Of a stretch of DNA of 64,000 bases, positions 50,472 to 59,965 are shown one piece after another. Both the position numbers and the translations under genes were made by a program. Position 1 is the stretch's first letter. Every line of letters begins with the position of its first letter. A model generated the notes under the pieces. The model had not been told where the DNA came from. It made no database searches and was given only the letters and a program-made list of their open reading frames with translations. Origin of the DNA: UBA4285 sp050944355. Lineage in GTDB: Bacteria; Bacillota; Clostridia; Lachnospirales; Lachnospiraceae. Where the stretch lies: positions 124,001-188,000 of the forward strand of contig JBMNQX010000004.1 in assembly GCA_050944355.1 (NCBI GenBank), written 5' to 3'.

Positions 50472-50575
50472 GTCTGTCGGGGAAAGGGGGAAAAATCAGA
50501 ATACGGGAATTTCTGCTGCTTTTTCTGGCCGCGGTTCTGCTGACATTTCCGGCACTCAGCGACAGTATCACGCAG

Positions 50576-51373
50576 ATGCGGCAGAATCAGATCATGGCCT
50601 CGGCCGCGCCTGAGAGCGAAAAGATTTCGGAGACCGGTCAAAAGCGAGAGGAGGAAAGAGAAAAAGCCGTACGGTATAACGAGGAAATCCGCTCACAGCA
50701 GCGGATTCAGTACATCGGATATCTGGGCGATTCGGCGGACGAGGGGGACGAAGTATATCGCTCACTTCTTTCAGAGGGGGAGAACGGAGTCATGGCGGCT
50801 GTTTCGATCCCGTCACTTTCTATTTTTCTCCCGGTCATGCACGGAACACATCCGGAGGATATGCAGACCGCTGCGGGACATATGTACGGAACATCGCTGC
50901 CTGTGGGCTGTCCCGGCAGCAACGCCGTTATCGCAGCGCATACAGGGCTGCCGACAGCCAGCCTTTTTACAGAGCTCAGACGGATTCAGAGCGGTGACAG
51001 CGTGTACATATATGTTCTCGGAGAGAAGCACTGTTACAGCGTTGAAGAGGTAATTACAGTCCCTCAGGGACAGGAGGCGCCGTGGCTCGCCGCGGATGAC
51101 AAGGATGTGGTCACACTGTATACATGCACGCCGGAAGGCATCAATGACCACAGACTTCTGGTCCGCTGCGTCCGAAACCCTGAGGCGGAAGAAACAGACA
51201 GTGAAGTGTCCGGTGGGCAGGAAACCGGGACAATGCTGTTTGAAAACCAGTACAGGAAAGAATGGCGGCGGGCAATTTCGCTGGTACTTTTTCTTGCTTT
51301 TATTCCTGCATTTTTCATTCTCTGTCGTCTGACAGATTTTTCTGGAACAATCCAAAAAGGAGTTAATCTATGA
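50576..51373 (+). CDS. Class C (pilus) sortase
   Basis: A 265-residue sortase from ATG 50576. His122 in 'AAHTG', Cys184 in 'TLYTCTPEG' and Arg193 in 'HRLLVR' form the catalytic set, in the pattern of class C pilus sortases, and a C-terminal membrane helix (about 230-250) also fits. Upstream of the ATG the same frame codes an about 20-residue hydrophobic helix (50513-50560), the expected N-terminal anchor, yet no ATG, GTG or TTG precedes it. AAAGGGGG (50483-50490) precedes ATC 50495 and ATA 50501. The true start may be non-AUG. The stop overlaps the pilin start (ATGA). Confidence 0.85.
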   Translation: MRQNQIMASAAPESEKISETGQKREEEREKAVRYNEEIRSQQRIQYIGYLGDSADEGDEVYRSLLSEGENGVMAAVSIPSLSIFLPVMHGTHPEDMQTAAGHMYGTSLPVGCPGSNAVIAAHTGLPTASLFTELRRIQSGDSVYIYVLGEKHCYSVEEVITVPQGQEAPWLAADDKDVVTLYTCTPEGINDHRLLVRCVRNPEAEETDSEVSGGQETGTMLFENQYRKEWRRAISLVLFLAFIPAFFILCRLTDFSGTIQKGVNL

Positions 51374-53124
51374 AACTGCATATATCGGGAATTCTTGCCG
51401 CGTTCTGTCTTGCCGGCGCTGAAGTTTTCGGCGCCGCACCGCTTCTTGCGGACGAAACGCCGGCATTTGTCATCGATCCGGAAGCGCCGGTCACGCTTAC
51501 GATTCATAAATACGAGAATAATGACGCGTATCAGACTGTCGGAAACGGCTGTGTCCAGACGGTTCCCGGCACACCGATGGAAGGAATCGAATACTCTGTC
51601 TGCCGGATCGGAAGCTGGACCTCAGCGGGCGATTCGGAAGAAGTTGGCACATATATTTCTGACCTGTCGGATGATTTTCTCAAATTTCTGAATTCTCAGG
51701 AAACAGGCGGGGAGACAATGATTGACGCGCGGACGGTCGGAGGCGTCACTGTATACACGACAGATGAACTCCAGTCGGCTGTAAGCAGCATCAATGCCAT
51801 GACAGGTGAAACGCCGGGCGCTGTTCTTATGACGGATTTTGTCCGGGAACACAAGAGTGTGTCCGGATTGACCGGCGCGGATGGCACGCTTCAGTTCAAA
51901 GATCTCGCGCAGGGGATCTATCTTGTCGCAGAGACCGATACATCCGGCATGGCGCGTGAAGAAACAGATGAGGCTGCCCGGAGCGTGATGGCGGGTTCCG
52001 AACCGTTTCTCGTGGCGCTGCCGATGACGGCCATGAGCGGTGAAAACGGGCAGACGGCCGGCAGTGCGTGGCAGTATGACGTCCATGTATATCCGAAAAA
52101 TGCCACGATCTCCATTTCAAAGTATATTGTCGATGAGGACGGGGAAAAACTGCTCAGGGCGGACGATCGGGAAATCGGACAGAACACGGTACAGATTCTC
52201 ACTCCTTCTGTTCCGGCCGTGCGCGATTCTCAGGCGTATGAGACTTACATCGTTGAGGATGCGATGGATGAAGGACTCTCATTTGTCAGCGTGGACAGCG
52301 TGAAACTCGGCTCTTTCGTGGACAGTCCGGAAGGCATGAGCAGTTTCTCGGATTTCACGGAACTGGACAGCGGCGATTATATCGTCGGGGGAGCGCCCGG
52401 GGATTCATCTTTTCTTGTCGCGTTCACGCAGACAGGACTTGAAGCGCTGAATTCCGTTGAGGCTGACAGTCAGCTGGTCATCACGTTTACGAGCCGGCTG
52501 AACGGAAGTGCCCCGGCCGGTACAGGCGAAATGATCAGCAATACGCCGGAGCTGACTGTCAAGACAAAAGATACGGTGCAGTCCACTCTGAGAGGCAACA
52601 CGCCTGAGCTTTGCACCTACGCGCTTGAACTCACCAAAATGGGACTGGATGACGCCAGCCTGGCCGCGTTCGCCGTGAAACAGGACGAGAAAGAGGTTCT
52701 GTTTACAGAAGAAAGCAGCGGGGTATATCACGTGACAGGCGAATCGGAAAATGAAACGGGGAAAGCGGAAATTTACCCGGATTCGGCCGGGAAGCTCGTC
52801 ATCAAAGGATTTGACAGCAAGGAATATACATTTACCGAGACGGCGACAGAACCCGGGAAATCGCTTCTGACAGAGCCGTTCCGGATTGCGTTTGAATCGG
52901 ACAGCGCGGATGGCAGCCTGTCACGCGCGCTGATTTTAAAAGATGATCAGGAAAATGCTCTGAACGTCTCAAACGGGACGGCATACTGCACGATCTTCAA
53001 TTATCCGACAGCCGCGCTTAACACAGGCGGCAGCGGGTTTCTCCCTTTCTGGGCCGCCGGGGCACTGCTGATTCTGGCAGCGGCAGGCCTGACCATTCAC
53101 AGGACGAAATCTTTACACAAGTGA
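51370..53124 (+). CDS. Sortase-assembled pilin, SpaA/FimA-like
   Basis: A 584-residue surface protein. Signal peptide about 1-27, then an N-terminal domain, a pilin motif 'VHVYPKN' with Lys243 (the residue joined to the next subunit), and domains with an E-box-like 'YTFTET' (Glu490). The C-terminus has Leu550-Asn-Thr-Gly-Gly, a hydrophobic helix and basic residues, a variant of the LPxTG sorting signal. It is the likely pilus backbone, polymerised by the sortase it overlaps by four bases. No second minor pilin is adjacent; the thioester adhesin at 42842-45607 is a candidate tip. Confidence 0.87.
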   Translation: MKLHISGILAAFCLAGAEVFGAAPLLADETPAFVIDPEAPVTLTIHKYENNDAYQTVGNGCVQTVPGTPMEGIEYSVCRIGSWTSAGDSEEVGTYISDLSDDFLKFLNSQETGGETMIDARTVGGVTVYTTDELQSAVSSINAMTGETPGAVLMTDFVREHKSVSGLTGADGTLQFKDLAQGIYLVAETDTSGMAREETDEAARSVMAGSEPFLVALPMTAMSGENGQTAGSAWQYDVHVYPKNATISISKYIVDEDGEKLLRADDREIGQNTVQILTPSVPAVRDSQAYETYIVEDAMDEGLSFVSVDSVKLGSFVDSPEGMSSFSDFTELDSGDYIVGGAPGDSSFLVAFTQTGLEALNSVEADSQLVITFTSRLNGSAPAGTGEMISNTPELTVKTKDTVQSTLRGNTPELCTYALELTKMGLDDASLAAFAVKQDEKEVLFTEESSGVYHVTGESENETGKAEIYPDSAGKLVIKGFDSKEYTFTETATEPGKSLLTEPFRIAFESDSADGSLSRALILKDDQENALNVSNGTAYCTIFNYPTAALNTGGSGFLPFWAAGALLILAAAGLTIHRTKSLHK

Positions 53125-53180
53125 TATTTTATGCTTTTTTTCTCAATTCAAGTTGAAATGCCGCATTTTTCCACTTATTA

Positions 53181-53202
53181 TTTTAATCAGATACTGATAA
53201 AA
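53181..53202. promoter_or_regulatory. Inverted repeat upstream of degV
   Basis: TTTT-A-ATCAG and CTGAT-AAAA, separated by ATA, form a near-palindrome of 22 bases about 50 bases before the DegV start. It could be an operator or an AT-rich promoter element. No clear -35/-10 pair overlaps it. Confidence 0.35.
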
Positions 53203-53249
53203 ACAATAAGAATCCTGCTGATTGCCTTCAGCTGGGGAGAGGATACACT

Positions 53250-54110
53250 ATGAATGCGTCAAAGACTGCGGTTCTCACGGATTCTGCGGCGGATCTGCCG
53301 GATGAGCTGAAAGAAAAGTACGAGATTTACACGGTCAGAATGAAAGTTATCTACCATGACCGGATGTATGAAGACGGCGAGATTGACCCAATGTACATCT
53401 ATGAGCATTTCCGGGAAGAAATTCCGAAAACGTCGACTCCGAACATGGCAGAGGTCATGGATGTGATCGATGAGATAAAGGCAGCCGGTTATGAGAATAT
53501 TATAGGCATCATGATTTCTTCCGGTCTGAGCGGAACGTTCAATGTTGTCAGGTCGGCTTTTGAGGAAGAAGAAACTCTCAGGACATTTGCCATGGATACG
53601 AAGAACATATCCATCGGTTCCGGGATTTATGCCCTGTATGCTGCCTGGAAACTCGCTCAGGGCGCATCGTTTGATGAAACGGTGGAGGCCCTGAAGAAGA
53701 AACAGAGCGAGCAGGCGAGTTTGTTGAATTTTTATATGGACGGTCTTGATTACCTCGCGAAAGGCGGCCGGATCACGCCGGCTGTGGCGCTGGTAGGAAA
53801 AGTGCTGCATCTGAAGCCGATTATCGCGTGCGACAAGGAAGGCGTGTATTATCCGGCGGCAAAAATCCGCGGTCAGTCGAAGGGTGTCAGCAAACTGGTT
53901 GATCTCGTCATTCCGGACGGTCTCGATATCTCGAGATACTGGATCAGTGTCATGACCGGTGACGGCGACAAGCTGGCCGAGCAGGCGATCAAGAGAATTT
54001 ATGAGAAGTATCCGGCGGTCAATATTATTATCCGGAAGCAGATAACCGCGACAATGGCTATACATACCGGTCCGGGTCTGCTGGGAATCGACCGCTTTGA
54101 ATTTGCATAA
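53250..54110 (+). CDS. DegV-family fatty-acid-binding protein
   Basis: A 286-residue DegV protein. Typical starts 'TDSAADLP' and the fatty-acid head-group loop with 'SSGLSGT' (about 91-97) and 'GPGLLG' near 276 are present. In Staphylococcus these proteins (FakB) bind a fatty acid for the kinase FakA. No fakA is adjacent. The acyl-ACP thioesterase gene elsewhere in the window would supply free fatty acids, a possible link but unproven. GGAGAGG ribosome site. Confidence 0.9.
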   Translation: MNASKTAVLTDSAADLPDELKEKYEIYTVRMKVIYHDRMYEDGEIDPMYIYEHFREEIPKTSTPNMAEVMDVIDEIKAAGYENIIGIMISSGLSGTFNVVRSAFEEEETLRTFAMDTKNISIGSGIYALYAAWKLAQGASFDETVEALKKKQSEQASLLNFYMDGLDYLAKGGRITPAVALVGKVLHLKPIIACDKEGVYYPAAKIRGQSKGVSKLVDLVIPDGLDISRYWISVMTGDGDKLAEQAIKRIYEKYPAVNIIIRKQITATMAIHTGPGLLGIDRFEFA

Positions 54111-54179
54111 TATCAGCTTGAAAGTGTATGCTGCTCTGCAACTGTCAGAAAACGGGCGAAGAGCGGATGCGCTGAGTGA

Positions 54180-54213
54180 GGGCCGGTGAATGCTGTTTCA
54201 CCGGTCCCTTTTT
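54180..54213 (+). terminator. Terminator after degV
   Basis: GGGCCGGTGAA (54180-54190) pairs with TTCACCGGTCCC (54197-54208) with one bulged base, followed by TTTTT. It lies just before the DUF4317 ribosome site. Confidence 0.75.
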
Positions 54214-54227
54214 CGGGAAGGGAAATC

Positions 54228-55442
54228 ATGAACAGACGGGAATTGAATGAAATCAAGGGCATTTTTGATCCGGACAACACAGAGAACGGCATGGGCATCC
54301 GCCAGATTGCGGGAGCTTATTTTGACGGAGACGGCAGGGAAATCGTGTCGGCGAAAGAAGACCTGAGCGACCTGAGAGTGGCCGAAAGACTGAAATATTT
54401 TGAGATATTCCGGAAAGTTCTTTCGGGAACACCGGGGAAAAACCAGCTGAACCCGGGTTTTTCAAATGACGGATATGCGTCTGACGGAGGACGCGCCATG
54501 CTCCTCAGGCTTCGGGACAGCGAATTGAACGATGAGAACGCCCTGAAGGATTTTTTTCAGAAAACCGCTTCCAGCCTGTCAATGAAAGGAAATTTTCTGA
54601 TTCTGCTCGCATTTCACGCGTATGATCTTCCTGTCATCACAGAGGACGGGGTAAAGGACACTGAGAACTCTGACGAAGTATTCCGCTATATCATATGCGC
54701 CGTGTGTCCGGTGAGCCAGGAAAAAGGCGGGCTGGCTTATGACAGTGATCTGCAGAGGTTCCGCGACCTGAATCTTTCAATGGTGGTCGACGCACCGGTC
54801 TGCGGGTTTCTTTTTCCGGCATTCAATGACAGAACCAGCGACGAGGACAGTCTGCAGTTTTATTCAAAAAATGCCAATGATCTTCAGAACGGATTTCTCG
54901 AAGATGTTCTTTCCTGCCGGCGGACGCTCGGCGCGTCGGAGCAGAAAGACGTTTTCTGCGATATTGTAAAAGCATCAGTCGGAGACGATTTAGATTTTGA
55001 AGTGGCCAAGAAGATCGACGACAATCTCCGGGAACTTCAGAGCGAGCAAAAGGCAGAGAACAAATATGAGGTTCCGTCCATCGACCGGACGGAAGCGCGG
55101 AAAGTTCTGGAGCGCAGCGGCGTTCCGGAGGAAAAACTTCAGACATTTGAAGAGCAGTTTGATATGCAGGCCGGTGAAGATCAGAAACTGGCTATGACCA
55201 ATCTGACGAAAAACAGGGATATGGTCGTAAAGACGCCTTCCGTAGTCGTACATGTGAAGCCGGACCGAAGCGATCTGATACAGACACGGGAAATTGACGG
55301 TGAAGTCTATCTGATGATCCGGGTTGATGAGAATCTGAGCGTAAACGGAATTTCTGTAAATCCGGGAACCGGTGAAGTGACAGAATATCCGGACGAAACT
55401 TTCAATGATTCGGGCGATGACGGGACAATGCAGCAAAACTGA
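54228..55442 (+). CDS. DUF4317 family protein
   Basis: A 404-residue soluble protein of the DUF4317 family, found mostly in Clostridia. It begins 'MNRRELNEIKGIFDP', the family N-terminus. No catalytic motif is evident; the last 20 residues are acidic. The start is ATG 54228 after GGGAAGGG; ATG 54186 lies in the terminator. Function is unknown. Confidence 0.85.
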   Translation: MNRRELNEIKGIFDPDNTENGMGIRQIAGAYFDGDGREIVSAKEDLSDLRVAERLKYFEIFRKVLSGTPGKNQLNPGFSNDGYASDGGRAMLLRLRDSELNDENALKDFFQKTASSLSMKGNFLILLAFHAYDLPVITEDGVKDTENSDEVFRYIICAVCPVSQEKGGLAYDSDLQRFRDLNLSMVVDAPVCGFLFPAFNDRTSDEDSLQFYSKNANDLQNGFLEDVLSCRRTLGASEQKDVFCDIVKASVGDDLDFEVAKKIDDNLRELQSEQKAENKYEVPSIDRTEARKVLERSGVPEEKLQTFEEQFDMQAGEDQKLAMTNLTKNRDMVVKTPSVVVHVKPDRSDLIQTREIDGEVYLMIRVDENLSVNGISVNPGTGEVTEYPDETFNDSGDDGTMQQN

Positions 55443-55497
55443 TAAGACATAATTATACATTTGTCATAGATTTAGGTCGTAATCGCGGTGCGCAATA

Positions 55498-55506
55498 TGA
55501 TATAAT
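55498..55506 (+). promoter_or_regulatory. Extended -10 promoter of the V-ATPase operon
   Basis: TGATATAAT matches the extended -10 form TGnTATAAT, 40 bases before the first V-ATPase gene. The -35 region (around 55478) is weak. Confidence 0.55.
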
Positions 55507-55545
55507 CAATGCCAAATAAACACATTTTACAGCAGAGGTACGTAG

Positions 55546-55857
55546 ATGCAGAAAGAGGTTATTGAGCAGATTCGGAGCGCCGAAGAAAGTGCCGATAAAC
55601 TTACGGCACAGGCGACGTCGCAGGCCCAGAAAATAATTTCAGACGCTGAGAAAGAGGCGGACGGGCTGCTGAAGTCAGAAAAAGAAAAGGCGGAAAAAGA
55701 ACGCCGGGAACGCCTGGAAGCTGAGCAGAAACAGATGGACCAGGAACTGGAGCAGACAAGAGCGGAAGCGGCCAGAACCGCGCAGCAGATGAAGACGGCT
55801 GCGCAGGCCCATATGCAGGAGGCAGTAGATGCGGTCCTGAAGGCAATGGGACAGTGA
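55546..55857 (+). CDS. V-type ATPase peripheral-stalk subunit (G/H)
   Basis: A 103-residue, almost wholly helical, coiled-coil protein rich in Ala, Glu, Gln and Lys. Size and place as first gene of the operon match the G/H stalk subunit (NtpF in Enterococcus, AhaH in archaea), which pairs with subunit E to hold the head. Sequence identity alone is weak because of low complexity. Confidence 0.8.
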   Translation: MQKEVIEQIRSAEESADKLTAQATSQAQKIISDAEKEADGLLKSEKEKAEKERRERLEAEQKQMDQELEQTRAEAARTAQQMKTAAQAHMQEAVDAVLKAMGQ

Positions 55858-55907
55858 TACAGCCGGGAGAGGCTTAAGTCACATTACCATATGCGGAAAG
55901 GAGAAGT

Positions 55908-57914
55908 ATGGCAAAAGTAGCGATGAAGCATGTCTTCATCTGCGCATTGAAAAGAGACAGAAAAGCGATTCTTGAAACACTTCAGCTGGACGGCACCGTG
56001 CAGGTTGTCTCGAGTCATCTGAAGGAGGGAGACTATTTTCACACTGAGGACCGCACCTCGGCATCTCTCGGCTTCAGACAGTATTCGAAAAAAGCCGCTG
56101 ACGCACTTGCCGCTGTTCTGAAGGAAGCGCCTGAAAACAAAGGAATGCTGGATTCTCTGTTGTCCGGGAAAGATGATATGTCATCCAGCAGATTTCAGGA
56201 GCTGATCGGGCATCGGGACGAGATCATGAATATGGTCAGCGCGATTCTTGATCTTGTCAGACAGAAGAGCGAATGTGAGGCTGATATTCCGAAGATTGAG
56301 GCCAGAAAGGTTGCGCTCGAGCCGTGGAAGGATCTGGATGTCCCGCTCAATTTTCAGGGAACGAAGACCACGGATTTCCATGCCGGAACATTTCCTGCCC
56401 GGGTGGATGTGAAGGCCGTTGCGGAAAGCCTGAAGGATCCGGCGGAAATCAGCATTCTTTCGGAAACGCAGCAGCAGACATGCGTGACAGTTATCTGTGA
56501 AAAGAAAAATTCCGAGTCTGTGATGGGGCAGCTCAGAGCGGCGGGATTCTCCAAGGCGCCGGACAGTCTTGACGTTCCGGCAGCCGAAATGAAGAAACTT
56601 GACGGCGAGGAAGAGCAGCAGAGAGAGCGGATTGAAGAACTAAGAAAGCAGATTGCCTCTTACGCGGATAAGAAAACAGAGTTGAAGTTCGCGGTCGACT
56701 ACTATAACGTCCGCGCGGACAAATATGACGTCATAACGGGGCTGGCACAGTCCGGCAAGACATTTATTCTGGAAGGCTGGACGACGGCTGATGACGCGCC
56801 GGCTCTGGAAAAAGAGTTAAAAGATAATTTTGACTGTGTGTGTGAATTCAGGGATCCGAAGGAAACAGAAGATCCACCTGTGAGACTGCGCAACAAGGGG
56901 TCGTTTTTCGGAGCTGTGGAGCCTGTCATTGAGAGTTATTCGCTCCCCGGCAAGCGCGACTTTGATCCAAGCAAACTGGTCGCACTGTTCTATTATGTGC
57001 TGTTTGGCCTGATGCTTTCTGATGCGGCCTATGGCATCATCATGACGGTTCTCAGCGCGGTTGCGCTGAAAAAGATGAAAAATCCGGCGGAAGGCACGAA
57101 GAAGTTCTTCCAGATGTTCTTCTACTGCGGTATTTCAACTACGTTCTGGGGGTTCATGCAGGGTTCGTTCTTCGGAGACGCTGTCAATGTAATCGCGACG
57201 ACATTCTTCAACCGGCCGGACATCTCGCTCGAGCCGATCTGGTTCGCACCGCTCGATGATCCGATCCGGATGATGGGATTCTGCTTTGCGGTCGGTCTTC
57301 TGCACCTGTTCGTCGGACTGGGAGCCAAGCTGTACAACTGCATCCGCTTTAAGGATGTCAAGGGCGCCATCTTCGATGTAATTTTCTGGTATATGCTCGT
57401 GGGCGGCCTTGTTGTGGTTCTGCTGACGGCATCCATGGTGACCGGCATGGTAGGACTTTCAGAACCGCTTCCGTATGCTCTTCGCCGGCCGGCGGGCATC
57501 ATCGCGATAATCGGTGCGATCGGAATTGTCCTGACGGGCGGCAGAGAGTCCAGAAACTGGGCAAAGAGAATTATGAAAGGGCTGTATTCTCTGTACGGCA
57601 TTACAAGCTGGTTAAGCGATGTTCTCAGTTATTCGCGTCTGCTGGCTCTCGGACTTGCGACGGGCGTTATCGCCAGCGTGTTCAACAAGATGGGCAGCAT
57701 GCTGGGCGGCGGCGTTCTCGGTGCGATTGTGTTCATTGTGATCTTTGTCATAGGACATACACTGAACATTCTTATCAATGCGCTGAGTGCGTATGTTCAT
57801 ACGAATCGTCTGCAGTATGTTGAATTCTTCGGTAAGTTTTATGAAGGCGGCGGCAAAAAATTCAAGCCGTTTTCTGATGAAACAAAGTATTACACGATTA
57901 AGGAGGATGTTTAA
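55908..57914 (+). CDS. ntpI: V-type ATPase subunit I
   Basis: A 668-residue subunit a/I. The cytoplasmic N-terminal half (1-350) has two coiled coils. The C-terminal half has seven or eight membrane helices, starting with 'DPSKLVALFYYVLFGLMLSDAAYG' (split over residues 355-378). The helix near 570-600 ('LSYSRLLALGLATGVIA') carries the conserved Arg that faces the K ring. It forms the ion half-channels. Confidence 0.95.
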   Translation: MAKVAMKHVFICALKRDRKAILETLQLDGTVQVVSSHLKEGDYFHTEDRTSASLGFRQYSKKAADALAAVLKEAPENKGMLDSLLSGKDDMSSSRFQELIGHRDEIMNMVSAILDLVRQKSECEADIPKIEARKVALEPWKDLDVPLNFQGTKTTDFHAGTFPARVDVKAVAESLKDPAEISILSETQQQTCVTVICEKKNSESVMGQLRAAGFSKAPDSLDVPAAEMKKLDGEEEQQRERIEELRKQIASYADKKTELKFAVDYYNVRADKYDVITGLAQSGKTFILEGWTTADDAPALEKELKDNFDCVCEFRDPKETEDPPVRLRNKGSFFGAVEPVIESYSLPGKRDFDPSKLVALFYYVLFGLMLSDAAYGIIMTVLSAVALKKMKNPAEGTKKFFQMFFYCGISTTFWGFMQGSFFGDAVNVIATTFFNRPDISLEPIWFAPLDDPIRMMGFCFAVGLLHLFVGLGAKLYNCIRFKDVKGAIFDVIFWYMLVGGLVVVLLTASMVTGMVGLSEPLPYALRRPAGIIAIIGAIGIVLTGGRESRNWAKRIMKGLYSLYGITSWLSDVLSYSRLLALGLATGVIASVFNKMGSMLGGGVLGAIVFIVIFVIGHTLNILINALSAYVHTNRLQYVEFFGKFYEGGGKKFKPFSDETKYYTIKEDV

Positions 57915-57916
57915 TC

Positions 57917-58393
57917 ATGGGACTGTTTTTCGCAATTCTGGGCGCTGTCTGTGCGGCATTGTTCTCAGGAATCGGATCGGCGATCGGTGTAGGCAGAGCC
58001 GGGCAGGCCGCAGCCGGTGTTACGACAGATCAGCCGGATCTTTTCGGACGTGTGCTGGTACTTCAGCTGCTTCCCGGCACGCAGGGCATTTACGGACTTC
58101 TGATTGGTTTCATTACTCTGAGCCAGATCGGCATTCTTGGCGGAACGGCCACAGAGCTCTCGACAGCAAAAGGACTGATGTACTTCGCTGCCTGCCTTCC
58201 GATGGCGCTTGTCGGCCTTATTTCCGCTATTCAGCAGGCTAATGCGGCCGTTGCTTCGATCAATCTCGTGAGCAAGAGCCCGGATCAGTTCGGTAAGTCG
58301 ATGATTTTCCCGGCCATGGTTGAGACCTATGCTATTCTTGCACTTCTGATCAGCATTCTTGCGATCTTCGGTCTCTCCTCCGTTTCGGTATGA
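57917..58393 (+). CDS. ntpK: V-type ATPase subunit K (proteolipid ring), Na+-type residues
   Basis: A 158-residue protein of four membrane helices (two hairpins), the size of Enterococcus NtpK. The first hairpin has 'LLPGTQG' (Thr55, Gln56), the third helix region has Gln106-Gln107 and the fourth has 'MVETYA' with Glu136. These match the residues that hold Na+ in the E. hirae ring. It is the rotating ion carrier. Its stop overlaps subunit E (ATGA). Confidence 0.94.
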   Translation: MGLFFAILGAVCAALFSGIGSAIGVGRAGQAAAGVTTDQPDLFGRVLVLQLLPGTQGIYGLLIGFITLSQIGILGGTATELSTAKGLMYFAACLPMALVGLISAIQQANAAVASINLVSKSPDQFGKSMIFPAMVETYAILALLISILAIFGLSSVSV

Positions 58394-58995
58394 GTATGGC
58401 GGGCCTCGAGAAAATCCTCGCTGATATTGAGGAAGAAGCCCGGAGCACAGCGGGGACAAAAACGGATGCTGCACAAAGACAAGCCGGACAGATTCTTTCC
58501 GATGCCAGAAAAGAAGCAGACGCGGCGGTGCAGCAAGTCCGGGCGGATACAGCGCGTCAGCTGGAAGATCTGAAAAAGCGCCAGAAATCAGCGCAGGAGC
58601 TTGCCAAACGTCAGATGATGCTTGCTGCCAGACAGGATATCCTGAACGAGGCGCTCGGCAGAGCCAAAGAGAGCGCCGAAGCGCTTCCGGATGACAAATA
58701 TTTTGAGCTCTGTCTCGCCATGGCCGTGAGTGCCGCGGAAAAGAGAAAAGGTGAAATCAGGTTCAGCAAGAAAGACCTTGACAGGATGCCGGCTGATTTC
58801 ATGAGCAGGCTGAGTGCGGCGCTGCCGGAAGGCGCGGAGCTTACGCTGAATGACAAGCCGGCTGCGATCAGCAGCGGTTTTGTTCTTGATTACGGCGGAA
58901 TAGAAGAGGACTGCACGTTTGATGCTGTCTTTGCGGAACGGGAATCGGAGTTCAGGGACATCTGCAGGGAGATTCTGTTCAGAAAGGAAGCGTGA
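58390..58995 (+). CDS. ntpE: V-type ATPase subunit E
   Basis: A 201-residue protein with a long N-terminal helix (to about residue 105) and a small alpha/beta C-terminal domain ending 'FRDICREILF', as in subunit E. It pairs with the G/H subunit in the outer stalk. ATGA overlap with ntpK. Confidence 0.9.
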   Translation: MSMAGLEKILADIEEEARSTAGTKTDAAQRQAGQILSDARKEADAAVQQVRADTARQLEDLKKRQKSAQELAKRQMMLAARQDILNEALGRAKESAEALPDDKYFELCLAMAVSAAEKRKGEIRFSKKDLDRMPADFMSRLSAALPEGAELTLNDKPAAISSGFVLDYGGIEEDCTFDAVFAERESEFRDICREILFRKEA

Positions 58996-58999
58996 CTCT

Positions 59000-59965
59000 A
59001 TGGGCGATACGAAATATATATACGCTGTCGCCAGAGTGCGCACGCATGAGAAAGATCTTCTCGACGCGAATTTTCTCGAGCAGCTGGCGGCTGCAAAGGA
59101 CGAGCAGGCTGCCCTCAAGATGCTGAACGAGCACGGCTGGGGTTCCGACGGAATGAAAGCCGAGGAAATTTTCAGCCAGAAGGAAGATGAGACCTGGAGT
59201 TTTATGCGCGAACTCCTCGGGGATATCTCGGTTTTCAATGTGTTCTTTTACAAAAACGATTTTCACAATCTGAAGGCGGCGGTCAAGGAATCCTGTATTG
59301 CCGGGACGCACCCCGGCATCTTTGCCGCCAGAGGAACACTGGATCCGAAGTGGATTCTCGACAAAGTGGAGAACCGCAAGTTTGCCGATCTTCCGGAGAC
59401 CATGAGAGACGCCGCAAAGGAAGCGACAGACACGCTGCTGAGCACCCGGGACGGACAGCTCTGCGACGTGATTGTGGATGCCGCAGCCTTGCGGGCGATC
59501 AAAAAGGCGGGCAAAGAGTCAGGAAATGATATTCTTGACTTATACGGCGAGCTGACCACAGCGTCGGCGGATATCAAGACAGCGGTGCGGGCGGCACGTG
59601 TCGGAAAGTCACTTGATTTTATGAAAATGGCCCTGGTGCCCTGCGATACGCTGGATGTAAAAGAACTCGGCGAAGCGGCTGCAAGAGGAGAAGACGCGGT
59701 CTTTTCCGCGCTGAACCGGACGCCTTACCACGCGGACGTTGATATTCTGAAAAAGAGTATGGCCCAGTTTGAAAGGCGCTGTGACGACCGCCTGATTGAG
59801 GCGATTCGTCCGCAGAGACACAATTCATTCGGTCTTGGACCGCTGGCTGCGTATATTCTGGCAACGGAGACGGAAATCCAGAGCGTTCGGATCATTCTTT
59901 CGGGAAAAAGGAATCATTTTCCGGAAGAGTACATCCGGGAAAGGATCAGGCTGACGTATGCTTAA
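59000..59965 (+). CDS. ntpC: V-type ATPase subunit C
   Basis: A 321-residue, mainly helical subunit C/d, which seats the central shaft on the K ring. Start ATG 59000 follows AAGGAAG by nine bases and gives the usual N-terminus ('KYIYAVARVR'). ATG 58919 is inside ntpE and is rejected. It overlaps the next gene by eight bases. Confidence 0.9.
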   Translation: MGDTKYIYAVARVRTHEKDLLDANFLEQLAAAKDEQAALKMLNEHGWGSDGMKAEEIFSQKEDETWSFMRELLGDISVFNVFFYKNDFHNLKAAVKESCIAGTHPGIFAARGTLDPKWILDKVENRKFADLPETMRDAAKEATDTLLSTRDGQLCDVIVDAAALRAIKKAGKESGNDILDLYGELTTASADIKTAVRAARVGKSLDFMKMALVPCDTLDVKELGEAAARGEDAVFSALNRTPYHADVDILKKSMAQFERRCDDRLIEAIRPQRHNSFGLGPLAAYILATETEIQSVRIILSGKRNHFPEEYIRERIRLTYA

